This document shows, piece after piece, positions 1-4,920 of a stretch of DNA of 5,781 nucleotides (position 1 is the first letter of the stretch; every line of letters starts with the position of its first letter). The DNA is taken from positions 1-5,781 of the forward strand of contig ONRO01000254.1 in the NCBI GenBank assembly GCA_900320235.1, given 5' to 3'. This DNA comes from an uncultured Eubacteriales bacterium. Lineage in GTDB: Bacteria > Bacillota > Clostridia > Oscillospirales > Acutalibacteraceae. A program made the position numbers and the translations under genes. The notes under the pieces are model-generated. The model saw only the letters and a list, made by a program, of their open reading frames with translations, made no database searches and was not told the origin of the DNA.

Positions 1-108
1 CAGGCTCAAAAAAAGCCGGGCGGCGCCGGAGTAAAACTTTTTCAGGCTATAAAAGACGTGAATCAAGGGTGCAGCGTCACGCTGCCGACGGCTGCCGGGT
101 TGTTGTAA
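1..108 (+). CDS. Possible 3' end of an upstream gene (partial, unidentified)
   Basis: Frame 1 is open from the first base to a TAA at 106-108, giving 35 residues without a start. The stretch GVKLFQAIKDVN uses codons like those of the neighbouring genes, and the end reads TLPTAAGLL. I recognise no family. The segment is more GC-rich than the DNA after it, and frame 3 is also open to a TGA at 114-116, so coding here is not certain. The stop overlaps the -35 box of the promoter for the next gene, and no terminator follows, so any upstream gene would read through into the reductase. It could equally be noncoding DNA carrying small GC-rich hairpins, such as the perfect 6-bp stem at 71-76/80-85. 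Confidence 0.27.
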   Translation, partial: QAQKKPGGAGVKLFQAIKDVNQGCSVTLPTAAGLL

Positions 109-131
109 ATCGGTGAGAAATGTGGTACAAT
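103..131 (+). promoter_or_regulatory. Sigma-A-type promoter with extended -10 for the reductase-recG unit
   Basis: The -35 box is TTGTAA (103-108) and the -10 box is TACAAT (126-131), separated by exactly 17 bp. A TG at 123-124 lies one base upstream of the -10, which makes an extended -10. The predicted start is near 138, about 70 nt before the reductase ATG. This is a match to consensus by eye; no transcript evidence is available. Confidence 0.6.
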
Positions 132-145
132 TGACGTAATAAAAA

Positions 146-171
146 AGTCTGCTGTGTGCTTCGGGCAGACT
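146..171. other. Leader hairpin; terminator-like in the minus orientation
   Basis: A perfect 7-bp inverted repeat, AGTCTGC (146-152) and GCAGACT (165-171), encloses a 12-nt loop containing CTTCGG. On the + strand it falls right at the predicted 5' end of the reductase mRNA and has no U-tract after it. On the minus strand the stem is followed directly by a T-run (the A-run at 141-146), which is the form of an intrinsic terminator for leftward transcription. No minus-strand gene within the window needs one. It may protect the mRNA 5' end or stop antisense transcripts. Confidence 0.5.
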
Positions 172-194
172 ATGATTAATAAATGGGATCATAC

Positions 195-201
195 AAGGAG
201 G
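195..201 (+). promoter_or_regulatory. Ribosome binding site fixing the reductase start at 208
   Basis: AAGGAGG is followed by a 6-nt spacer and ATG at 208. The same frame has an earlier ATG at 154, but that one lies inside the leader hairpin, has no Shine-Dalgarno sequence, and would add 18 residues that do not fit the family's usual N-terminus. Confidence 0.9.
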
Positions 202-207
202 ATAAAT

Positions 208-1146
208 ATGAAATATATACTTAACGGAAAAGAAATGAATACCTGTATGATAGGAACCTGGGCGTGGGGTACGGGTCAGAACGGAGGCAGGATCGTTTTC
301 GGCAACAGATATCCTGAACATCAGCTCATAGAAAGCTTTGACACCGCTTTTGCTCATGGTTTCAATTTCTGGGATACAGCCGAGGTTTACGGCAACGGTA
401 CGGCTGAAATGCTCCTCGGCGGATTGATAAGAAATAAGGATATTGTTATTTCAACAAAGCATTTTCCTTCAAGAAAATATAAAAGCGGAGAAAATGTTCT
501 TGCACTTAACGGAAGTCTTTCAAGACTTGGTGTTGAAAGTGTTGATATTTACTGGCTGCACACTCCGAAAAATATTGAGCAGAATATGAAGGAACTTGCC
601 GGACTGCAAAAAGAGGGGCTGATAAAAAGTATCGGTATTTCTAATGCAAGCGTTTCGGATATTCGCCTTGCAGATATCGTCCTCAGAGAAAACGGCAGCT
701 CTCTTGCAGCTGTGCAGAATCATTACAGCCTTCTTTCAATGAAACGTGAAAGGCAGATACTGTCATACTGTCAGAGTAACAGAATACTATTCTTCGGCTA
801 TATGATTCTTGAACAGGGAGCTTTATCTGGTCATTATGATTCTCTTCATCCTTTCCCGGCAATGTCGATCAGAGGAGCGTCTTTCCCGGCAAGAAAATTC
901 AGAAGGATTCAGCCGCTGATAGATTATATAAGAGTTCTTGCAAATAAATATGATGTAGATCCATCACAGATACCGCTGGCATGGGCAATAGAAAAGGGTA
1001 TTATCCCTATCGTTGGTGTTACAAAACCGGAGCATGCACGCTCACTGAGCAAGGGTCTTGGAATACATCTTGAACAGTTTGAGATCAGACGTCTTGAAAA
1101 ATTCGCTCTTGATTCGGGAGTACGGTGCAAGGGCTTCTGGGAATGA
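208..1146 (+). CDS. Aldo/keto reductase, NAD(P)H-dependent
   Basis: This 312-residue protein has the normal length for the cytoplasmic (alpha/beta)8-barrel aldo/keto reductases, which use NAD(P)H to reduce aldehydes and ketones. The catalytic tetrad is complete: Asp56 and Tyr61 in WDTAEVYG, Lys84 in STKHFP and His118 in YWLHTP. Cofactor and barrel features are also visible: SIGISN near 141-146, Gln170 in AAVQNHYS, and the C-terminal IPIVGVTKPEHARS near 266-279, which matches the phosphate-binding end of the barrel. The start at 208 is set by a strong ribosome binding site. The natural substrate cannot be told from sequence. It is the first gene after the promoter at 103-131, and recG follows 18 nt after its stop, so the two are probably cotranscribed. 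A shared function with recG is not implied. The barrel and active site are intact, with no sign of decay. Confidence 0.93.
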   Translation: MKYILNGKEMNTCMIGTWAWGTGQNGGRIVFGNRYPEHQLIESFDTAFAHGFNFWDTAEVYGNGTAEMLLGGLIRNKDIVISTKHFPSRKYKSGENVLALNGSLSRLGVESVDIYWLHTPKNIEQNMKELAGLQKEGLIKSIGISNASVSDIRLADIVLRENGSSLAAVQNHYSLLSMKRERQILSYCQSNRILFFGYMILEQGALSGHYDSLHPFPAMSIRGASFPARKFRRIQPLIDYIRVLANKYDVDPSQIPLAWAIEKGIIPIVGVTKPEHARSLSKGLGIHLEQFEIRRLEKFALDSGVRCKGFWE

Positions 1147-1164
1147 TTTTGCAGGAGGAAAAAT

Positions 1165-3210
1165 ATGCCGTCGCTATTTAATATGCCGATAACCAAGCTG
1201 AAAAAAATCGGCGAAAAAAAAGCAGAGCTTTATGCACGGCTCGGTATACACAGCGTCGGGGATCTCGTGAGGTTTTATCCCCGTACCTATGAGGATTGGA
1301 GCAAGCCTTTTAAAATAGCTGAAGCACCGGAAAATACTGTGTGCTGTGTCGGCGGATTTGTTGAACGTCTGTCCAGACCTGCAAGGATCAGGGGCGGAAT
1401 GACGATACTGAAAATAACTGTCTGCGACGAAATTGATCGTATGACAGTGACATTTTTTAATCAGCCTTATCTCTATGACAGGTTTTCGTGCGGTGGGGAT
1501 TTCCTCTTTTACGGATTACTTAAAAAAAGCGGCCATTTCTATGAAATGACATCGCCGGCAGTTTCTGATCTGCAGAAGGCAGGCATTCATCCGGTCTATC
1601 CTCAGACAGCCGGTCTTCCCAGCAAACAGATCGAGGACGCTGCCTCACAGGCAATGCGGCTTCTGCCGCAGAAAATGAATGACCCTCTTCCGGAGGATAT
1701 CAGAATAAAATACGGATTGTGTCCGCTTGATTTTGCAATAAGAAATATTCATTTTCCGAAAAGTCTTGAGGATGTTGAAACAGCAAGAAAAAGACTCGCT
1801 TTTGAGGAACTTCTTATCCTTCAGCTCGGTATGGCAAGGCTGAAAAGCGGAAGAAGTGAAGTCAGTGCTGCGGTGAATCTGATAGATAAGGATTATTCAG
1901 AGGAATTCTTCAAAATGCTGCCGTTTGAACCTACCGGTGCTCAGAAAAGAGCTGTGAGTGAATGTATAAGGGATATGAGCAGCGGAAAGACTCCGATGAA
2001 CAGGCTTGTTCAGGGAGATGTCGGCTCGGGAAAAACAGCGGTCGCAGCGGCAGTCTGTTACAGCGCAGTCAAAAATAATATGCAGTGCGCTTTTATGGCA
2101 CCGACTGAAATACTTGCTGTTCAGCATTATAATTCTCTGAGGAAACTGCTTGAAAACTGCGGGATCCGGGTCGCACTTCTGACAGGCTCAGTCAGACTTT
2201 CGGAAAAACGCAGAATATACAATGAGCTTGAAAACGGTGAAATTGATCTGTTAATCGGCACTCATGCTCTTATTTCGGACAGCGTTAATTTCAGACGGCT
2301 CGGGCTTGTAATAACTGACGAACAGCACCGTTTCGGCGTCGCTCAGCGCTCAGCTCTTATTTCAAAGGGTAACAGCCCTCATATAATGGTAATGTCAGCA
2401 ACACCGATTCCGAGAACGCTTGCACTTATGATATTCGGTGATCTTGACCTTTCTGTTCTGGATGAGCTTCCGCCCGGCAGACAAAAGGTCGATACTTTCC
2501 TTATCGACAGCGCAAAAAGATTCCGTGCGTTTGGCTTTCTGAAAAAGCATATAGATGATGGAGAACAGTGTTATATTGTATGTCCTCTTGTCGGACAGAG
2601 TGAAATGGAGCTTGAATCCGCAGAAGAGTATATTGAAAAACTTAAGGTCACTCCTCTGAGGGATTGCAGGACAGGACTTCTTCATGGTAAAATGAAGGCT
2701 AAGGATAAGGAACAGGTCATGGAGGATTTTTCGTGCGGAAAAATAGATGTTCTTGTTTCAACAACGGTGATTGAGGTCGGCGTTGATGTCCCTGATTCGA
2801 CTATTATGATGATAGAAAATGCAGAACGCTTTGGTCTTTCGCAGCTTCATCAGCTCAGAGGCAGGGTCGGCAGAGGAACGAAAAAATCCTACTGTATTCT
2901 CGTTTCAAATCATCAGGGCGAGCTGACAAGACAAAGACTTTGCGTAATGTGCAAAACCAATGACGGATTCAAAATTGCAGATGAGGATCTGCGGCTCAGA
3001 GGACCGGGTGACTTCTTTGGCTCAAGACAGCACGGTTTGCCTGAACTTAAGGTTGCAAGCATGTCCAGTATGGAAATTATGGAGCAGACTCAGTCAGCTG
3101 CAGCTAAGATACTTCACGATGATCCGCAGCTTGAAAAAAAAGAACACAGGGGTCTTGGCTTTGAAATCAAAAGGCTTTTCGCAAAAACAGGAACCGAACA
3201 GCTGCAATAG
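1165..3210 (+). CDS. recG: ATP-dependent DNA helicase RecG
   Basis: RecG is a monomeric superfamily 2 double-stranded DNA translocase that reverses stalled replication forks and remodels Holliday junctions and D-loops during recombinational repair. The 681 residues match the usual full length. The N-terminal wedge/OB region comes first (about 1-220), with the helix-hairpin-like start ITKLKKIGEKKAELY. Two helicase lobes follow: the Q-motif-like PTGAQKRA near 256-263, Walker A GDVGSGKT (284-291), APTEILAVQH (312-321), the DEQH Walker B box (385-388), SATPIPRT (411-418), TTVIEVGVDVP (533-543) and the arginine-finger motif QLRGRVGRG (563-571). The C-terminal TRG translocation region has DGFKIADEDLRLRGPGDFFG (600-619) followed by RQHGLPEL. 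AGGAGG at 1153-1158, 6 nt before ATG 1165, sets the start. All motifs are intact. Its position behind an aldo/keto reductase is unusual but probably has no functional meaning. Confidence 0.98.
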   Translation: MPSLFNMPITKLKKIGEKKAELYARLGIHSVGDLVRFYPRTYEDWSKPFKIAEAPENTVCCVGGFVERLSRPARIRGGMTILKITVCDEIDRMTVTFFNQPYLYDRFSCGGDFLFYGLLKKSGHFYEMTSPAVSDLQKAGIHPVYPQTAGLPSKQIEDAASQAMRLLPQKMNDPLPEDIRIKYGLCPLDFAIRNIHFPKSLEDVETARKRLAFEELLILQLGMARLKSGRSEVSAAVNLIDKDYSEEFFKMLPFEPTGAQKRAVSECIRDMSSGKTPMNRLVQGDVGSGKTAVAAAVCYSAVKNNMQCAFMAPTEILAVQHYNSLRKLLENCGIRVALLTGSVRLSEKRRIYNELENGEIDLLIGTHALISDSVNFRRLGLVITDEQHRFGVAQRSALISKGNSPHIMVMSATPIPRTLALMIFGDLDLSVLDELPPGRQKVDTFLIDSAKRFRAFGFLKKHIDDGEQCYIVCPLVGQSEMELESAEEYIEKLKVTPLRDCRTGLLHGKMKAKDKEQVMEDFSCGKIDVLVSTTVIEVGVDVPDSTIMMIENAERFGLSQLHQLRGRVGRGTKKSYCILVSNHQGELTRQRLCVMCKTNDGFKIADEDLRLRGPGDFFGSRQHGLPELKVASMSSMEIMEQTQSAAAKILHDDPQLEKKEHRGLGFEIKRLFAKTGTEQLQ

Positions 3211-3339
3211 TCCGGCTGATGTCAGTGTAAAAACCGGCGGCTGTAAAAAAACGGCCTTTTATACCATGATGCCGAAACATCACAATCTTACGCTGAAATT
3301 GAAGGCTTTCTGATTTTACGATCAGCTATTATTAAATAT

Positions 3340-3345
3340 AAGGAG
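3340..3345 (+). promoter_or_regulatory. Ribosome binding site of the TipAS-like gene
   Basis: AAGGAG lies 7 nt upstream of ATG 3353 and confirms that start. In the 142-nt gap after recG (3211-3352) I see no convincing promoter and only weak stems, such as CTGAT/ATCAG at 3310-3314/3321-3325. Read-through from recG is therefore plausible. Confidence 0.85.
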
Positions 3346-3352
3346 AATACTT

Positions 3353-3778
3353 ATGTCAGATTTTGAAAAGGTGAAAAAGAATCTTATCGAAACAAATGAA
3401 AAAAATTATGGAAAAGAGATCAAGGAGGAATACGGCGAAGAAGTCTATGAGGCAACAAACGATATTCTGGGCGGTCTTACCGAGCAGCAATGGCTGGATT
3501 CTGAGCAGCTCAGAATGAAAATTGAAAGTATGCTCAAGGAACTTGCCCCTTCAGGTGACCCTACAAGCATTCAGGCTGTTCAGATGGCTGAGCTTCACGG
3601 AAAATGGGCAAGTATATTCTGGCCTGACGGAATGTATTCCCCTGAGGCTCATGCAGCACTTGTGAAAATGTATACTGACGATCAGAGATTCAGGTCTTAT
3701 TATGAAGCAATAGTGGCAGGCGGTGCTGAATTCCTCTCAAAGGCAGTGGAAAACTATGTACAGGATAAAATTCAGTAA
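3353..3778 (+). CDS. Stand-alone TipAS-type antibiotic-recognition domain protein
   Basis: The 141 residues match the TipAS ligand-binding fold, a globin-like helical domain that forms the C-terminal part of MerR-family regulators such as TipAL and binds thiopeptides and other amphipathic drugs. Family hallmarks are visible in order: EEYGEEVYEATNDIL (25-39), an EQQW segment (44-47), the stretch from LAPSGDP to QMAELHGKWASIF (64-89), and the end pattern with KMYTDDQRFRSYYEAI (105-120), AEFLSKAVENY (125-135). The MerR DNA-binding domain is absent, and no truncated remnant sits upstream, so this is a genuine single-domain form rather than a broken regulator. It has no cysteine at all, so it cannot form the cysteine thioether adduct known for TipAS with thiostrepton. 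It may sequester drugs noncovalently or bind another ligand. The ribosome binding site is strong and a clear terminator follows, so this is the last gene of its transcript. Confidence 0.88.
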   Translation: MSDFEKVKKNLIETNEKNYGKEIKEEYGEEVYEATNDILGGLTEQQWLDSEQLRMKIESMLKELAPSGDPTSIQAVQMAELHGKWASIFWPDGMYSPEAHAALVKMYTDDQRFRSYYEAIVAGGAEFLSKAVENYVQDKIQ

Positions 3779-3789
3779 TATGATTTCAA

Positions 3790-3825
3790 AGGTCGGTGAG
3801 CTTATGTTCGCCGACCTGCTTTTTA
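3790..3825 (+). terminator. Rho-independent terminator after the TipAS-like gene
   Basis: GGTCGGTGAGC (3791-3801) pairs with GTTCGCCGACC (3806-3816) as an 11-bp stem with two G-T wobbles around a TTAT loop. A3790-T3817 extends the stem, and a T-tract follows at 3820-3824. It ends the possible reductase-recG-TipAS transcript. Confidence 0.9.
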
Positions 3826-3948
3826 TACATATGTTATAATACATGAATAATATACATAAAGTATAATAGTTGATACGGTGATATACAGCGTTTTTAAAAA
3901 ACTATACAATTTGTATAATATTAAAATATATTACAAAATGAAAAACTG
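3826..3948. promoter_or_regulatory. AT-rich control region with TATACA repeats and a dyad
   Basis: No gene is visible here. TATACA occurs on the + strand four times (starting at 3824, 3851, 3882 and 3903). The last copy is half of a perfect 15-bp dyad: TATACAA, a central T at 3910, and TTGTATA (3903-3917). A larger imperfect inverted repeat spans 3910-3922/3925-3937, with 11 of 13 positions paired. TATAAT occurs at 3835, 3862 and 3914, but none has a good -35 box at 16-18 bp. The arrangement suggests regulator binding upstream of the promoter at 3949-3978, though AT-richness alone could give part of it. Confidence 0.35.
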
Positions 3949-3978
3949 CGGACAAAAATAACAGACTTTGCATATTAT
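3949..3978 (+). promoter_or_regulatory. Candidate promoter of the cysteine-rich gene
   Basis: A weak -35 box, CGGACA (3949-3954), lies 18 bp upstream of TATTAT (3973-3978). TATACT at 3976-3981 overlaps it as an alternative -10. The predicted start is near 3985, inside the palindrome at 3984-3997. The gene lies between two terminators, so it needs its own promoter, but this exact placement is uncertain. Confidence 0.4.
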
Positions 3979-3983
3979 ACTAT

Positions 3984-3997
3984 TGAAGCCGGCTTCA
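3984..3997. promoter_or_regulatory. Perfect 14-bp palindrome, candidate operator
   Basis: TGAAGCCGGCTTCA is fully self-complementary and stands out as GC-rich in very AT-rich DNA. It covers the predicted transcription start of the cysteine-rich gene, where a bound repressor would block initiation. No regulator gene is adjacent. As RNA it could only form a strained hairpin because it has no spacer, so a protein-binding site is the better reading. Confidence 0.45.
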
Positions 3998-4033
3998 GAA
4001 TAAAGATGAATCAACAGAATGTGGGTGTATAAT

Positions 4034-4348
4034 ATGAAAGATGCTTATGAAATGTATGCAGAAGCTGCCTGCGCAGGTCAGGACGATAAGGATAAAAACG
4101 TAAGACATTATCTTGAAATAAGCGTTCCGGTCGAGGTCAGACCGGAAGTCAAGGTCGGCAGAATAGAGGCATATCCATGCGGTGAGCCTGTTGTAATGTG
4201 TGATGAATGCAAGAAAAAACCGGAAACGTGCAGACTTGTGATCGCTCAGAAAATCTGCGTGAAGGTTCCGCTTAAATACAGCTTCCGCACAGAAGCCGGT
4301 GAAAGCTTCACGGATTGCTGCGGCTGTATGGAGGATAATAAAAGCTGA
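4034..4348 (+). CDS. Small cysteine-rich protein of unknown function
   Basis: The 104-residue soluble protein has nine cysteines: Cys13, 49, 56, 59, 66, 75, 95, 96 and 98. One CxxC pair (56-59) and a clustered CCGC near the C-terminus suggest metal binding or disulfide formation. No signal peptide or membrane segment is seen. A beta-rich core runs through EISVPVEVRPEVKVGRIEAY (28-47) and IAQKICVKVPLKYSF (70-84). This resembles small clostridial proteins of unknown function with a 'VPV-V-P...CG-PV...C-x-I-QKICV-VP' pattern; the comparison is from memory and not certain. I chose ATG 4034 because GGTG lies 6 nt upstream. An in-frame ATG at 4019 would add five residues (MWVYN) but has no better ribosome site. 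The gene has its own candidate promoter and operator and a strong terminator, so it is probably monocistronic. Confidence 0.78.
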   Translation: MKDAYEMYAEAACAGQDDKDKNVRHYLEISVPVEVRPEVKVGRIEAYPCGEPVVMCDECKKKPETCRLVIAQKICVKVPLKYSFRTEAGESFTDCCGCMEDNKS

Positions 4349-4385
4349 GAATAATTCAGGTGGCTGTGTGTCATCATTCTGAGCT

Positions 4386-4427
4386 CAGGCTCTCTGCTGA
4401 GGCTTTCCGGCAGAGAGCCTGTCTTTT
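4386..4427 (+). terminator. Rho-independent terminator after the cysteine-rich gene
   Basis: CAGGCTCTCTGC (4386-4397) and GCAGAGAGCCTG (4410-4421) form a perfect 12-bp stem. The inner pairs T4398-G4409 and G4399-C4408 extend it around an 8-nt loop. The T-rich tract TCTTTT follows at 4422-4427. Confidence 0.93.
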
Positions 4428-4551
4428 CCGGAAAATGGCAGACGGGATAATACTGATGTCAAAAAGGAAAAAATATTTCTCAAAATTTAAGTTTGTAAAA
4501 AACAGACTTTTAAATTTGTTAAAAATGCTTTATAAAAAATGCAAAAAAATG
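4428..4551. other. AT-rich intergenic stretch with one imperfect hairpin
   Basis: No supported gene is present. An imperfect hairpin spans 4483-4517: AAATTTAA (4483-4490) pairs with TTAAATTT (4510-4517), and GTTTGT (4491-4496) pairs with ACAGAC (4502-4507) with one wobble. A TT bulge and an A-loop complete it. A-rich runs continue to the promoter at 4552. The hairpin lacks a following U-tract, and I assign it no role. Confidence 0.4.
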
Positions 4552-4580
4552 TTGATTTGTTTAAACGTATTTAGTATAAT
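4552..4580 (+). promoter_or_regulatory. Sigma-A-type promoter upstream of the small hydrophobic ORF
   Basis: TTGATT (4552-4557) and a consensus TATAAT (4575-4580) are spaced by exactly 17 bp, and the predicted start is near 4587. It fires into the inverted repeat at 4598-4622 and the frame at 4622-4792. It could also be a distal promoter for the zinc-ribbon gene, with a leader of about 320 nt. Within AT-rich DNA some chance matches are expected, but the spacing and the perfect -10 make this one credible. Confidence 0.6.
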
Positions 4581-4597
4581 ATTAATATAAATTCTGT

Positions 4598-4622
4598 TGA
4601 ATACGAATATAATTCGTATTCA
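4598..4622. promoter_or_regulatory. Perfect 11+3+11 inverted repeat: operator or RNA hairpin
   Basis: TGAATACGAAT (4598-4608) is the exact reverse complement of ATTCGTATTCA (4612-4622), with ATA between them. It lies about 11-35 bases downstream of the predicted start of the 4552-4580 promoter. Its last base is the A of the small ORF's ATG. It could bind a dimeric repressor as DNA, or fold in the mRNA and hide the start region. No T-tract follows, so it is not a terminator. Confidence 0.6.
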
Positions 4623-4792
4623 TGGACTATCCGGGTGTTTTGATTTTCAGCTTTGATTTCTTCGGAGCGTTTTTCGGAACATCTTATTTTATTCAAAATT
4701 ACTGTATTAATTTTTTGTGGGTTTTCATTTTTATCATTATAGCTGATGAAATTATAAAAATATTAATAAAATATATAAAAATTTCGTCATAA
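4622..4792 (+). CDS. Candidate small hydrophobic membrane peptide (56 aa)
   Basis: This frame is too short for routine ORF calling. It runs from ATG 4622 to TAA 4790-4792, and an in-frame stop at 4610-4612 rules out an earlier start. The peptide opens with MDYPGVLIF, is Phe/Ile-rich with possible membrane segments near residues 5-24 and 30-42 (NFLWVFIFIIIAD), and ends in a basic tail (KILIKYIKISS). In layout it resembles small membrane toxins or other short membrane proteins; I recognise no family. A good promoter lies upstream and the stop falls 4 bp before the next promoter's -35, which fits a real gene slot. Against it, there is no Shine-Dalgarno sequence before the ATG, the inverted repeat covers that position, and AT-rich DNA readily encodes Phe and Ile. 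A rival reading is a short RNA ending at the stem 4650-4656/4662-4668 and T-run 4670-4674. Confidence 0.33.
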   Translation: MDYPGVLIFSFDFFGAFFGTSYFIQNYCINFLWVFIFIIIADEIIKILIKYIKISS

Positions 4793-4795
4793 CTA

Positions 4796-4824
4796 TTGAA
4801 AATTCATTTAAAATTTAGTATAGT
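4796..4824 (+). promoter_or_regulatory. Sigma-A-type promoter of the zinc-ribbon gene
   Basis: TTGAAA (4796-4801) and TATAGT (4819-4824) are spaced by 17 bp. The predicted start is near 4831, giving a leader of about 79 nt before ATG 4910. Just upstream, TGATGAAATT (4744-4753) and AATTTCGTCA (4780-4789) form 10-bp inverted arms with one wobble around an AT-rich 26-nt middle. This is a possible upstream regulatory structure. Confidence 0.6.
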
Positions 4825-4863
4825 ATTAAATGTAACATTGATTTTAGAAGGGATTTTAAAAAG

Positions 4864-4920
4864 ATGACAGATATTGCTTTTGAAATTCCACAGAAGGCGG
4901 TGAGAAAAAATGCAATGTAA
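4864..4920 (+). CDS. Possible 18-codon leader ORF overlapping the zinc-ribbon start
   Basis: ATG 4864 opens a frame for an 18-residue peptide beginning MTDIAFEIP and ending KNAM, with TAA at 4918-4920. AAGGG at 4848-4852 could serve as a ribosome site, but the 11-nt spacer is long. The frame overlaps the zinc-ribbon start by 11 nt, and that gene's ribosome site lies inside it, so translation of the two could be coupled. The peptide is not an obvious attenuator: it has no run of one amino acid. Chance occurrence is quite possible. Confidence 0.25.
   Translation: MTDIAFEIPQKAVRKNAM
4894..4903 (+). promoter_or_regulatory. Ribosome binding site fixing the zinc-ribbon start at 4910
   Basis: AAGGCGGTGA matches the extended Shine-Dalgarno AAGGAGGTGA at nine of ten positions and lies 6 nt before ATG 4910. 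It decides the start even though another ATG, in a different frame, occurs at 4864. Confidence 0.88.

Noticed and set aside
8..42. GC-rich hairpin flanked by A-run and T-run at the window start
   Set aside because: The GC stem is only 4 bp (CCGG/CCGG) and the A/T arms are separated by an unpaired stretch; it also lies in a frame that may be coding.
154..207. Earlier in-frame ATG (154) extending the reductase by 18 residues
   Set aside because: It lies in the loop of the leader hairpin and has no ribosome site, whereas ATG 208 has AAGGAGG 6 nt upstream and matches the family N-terminus.
3211..3280. Possible terminator after recG (AAAACCG ... CGG plus CCTTTT)
   Set aside because: Only 3-4 bp pair on each side of a CC bulge and the loop is long; this is far weaker than the two clear terminators in the window.
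2960..3313. 117-codon + frame overlapping the end of recG
   Set aside because: It is a shadow of recG in another frame: most of it is inside the conserved RecG C-terminus and its product has no recognisable pattern.
3826..4018. Possible CRISPR-like or origin-type repeats in the AT-rich region
   Set aside because: The TATACA copies are short and unevenly spaced (27, 31 and 21 bases), with no constant spacer length and no DnaA-box pattern.
4360..4590. GTG-started 76-codon + frame, with an inner ATG at 4456 giving a Lys-rich 44-residue peptide
   Set aside because: It runs straight through the strong terminator at 4386-4427 and over the promoter at 4552-4580. The Lys/Leu-rich content is what A-rich DNA gives, and the inner ATG has only a weak ribosome site.
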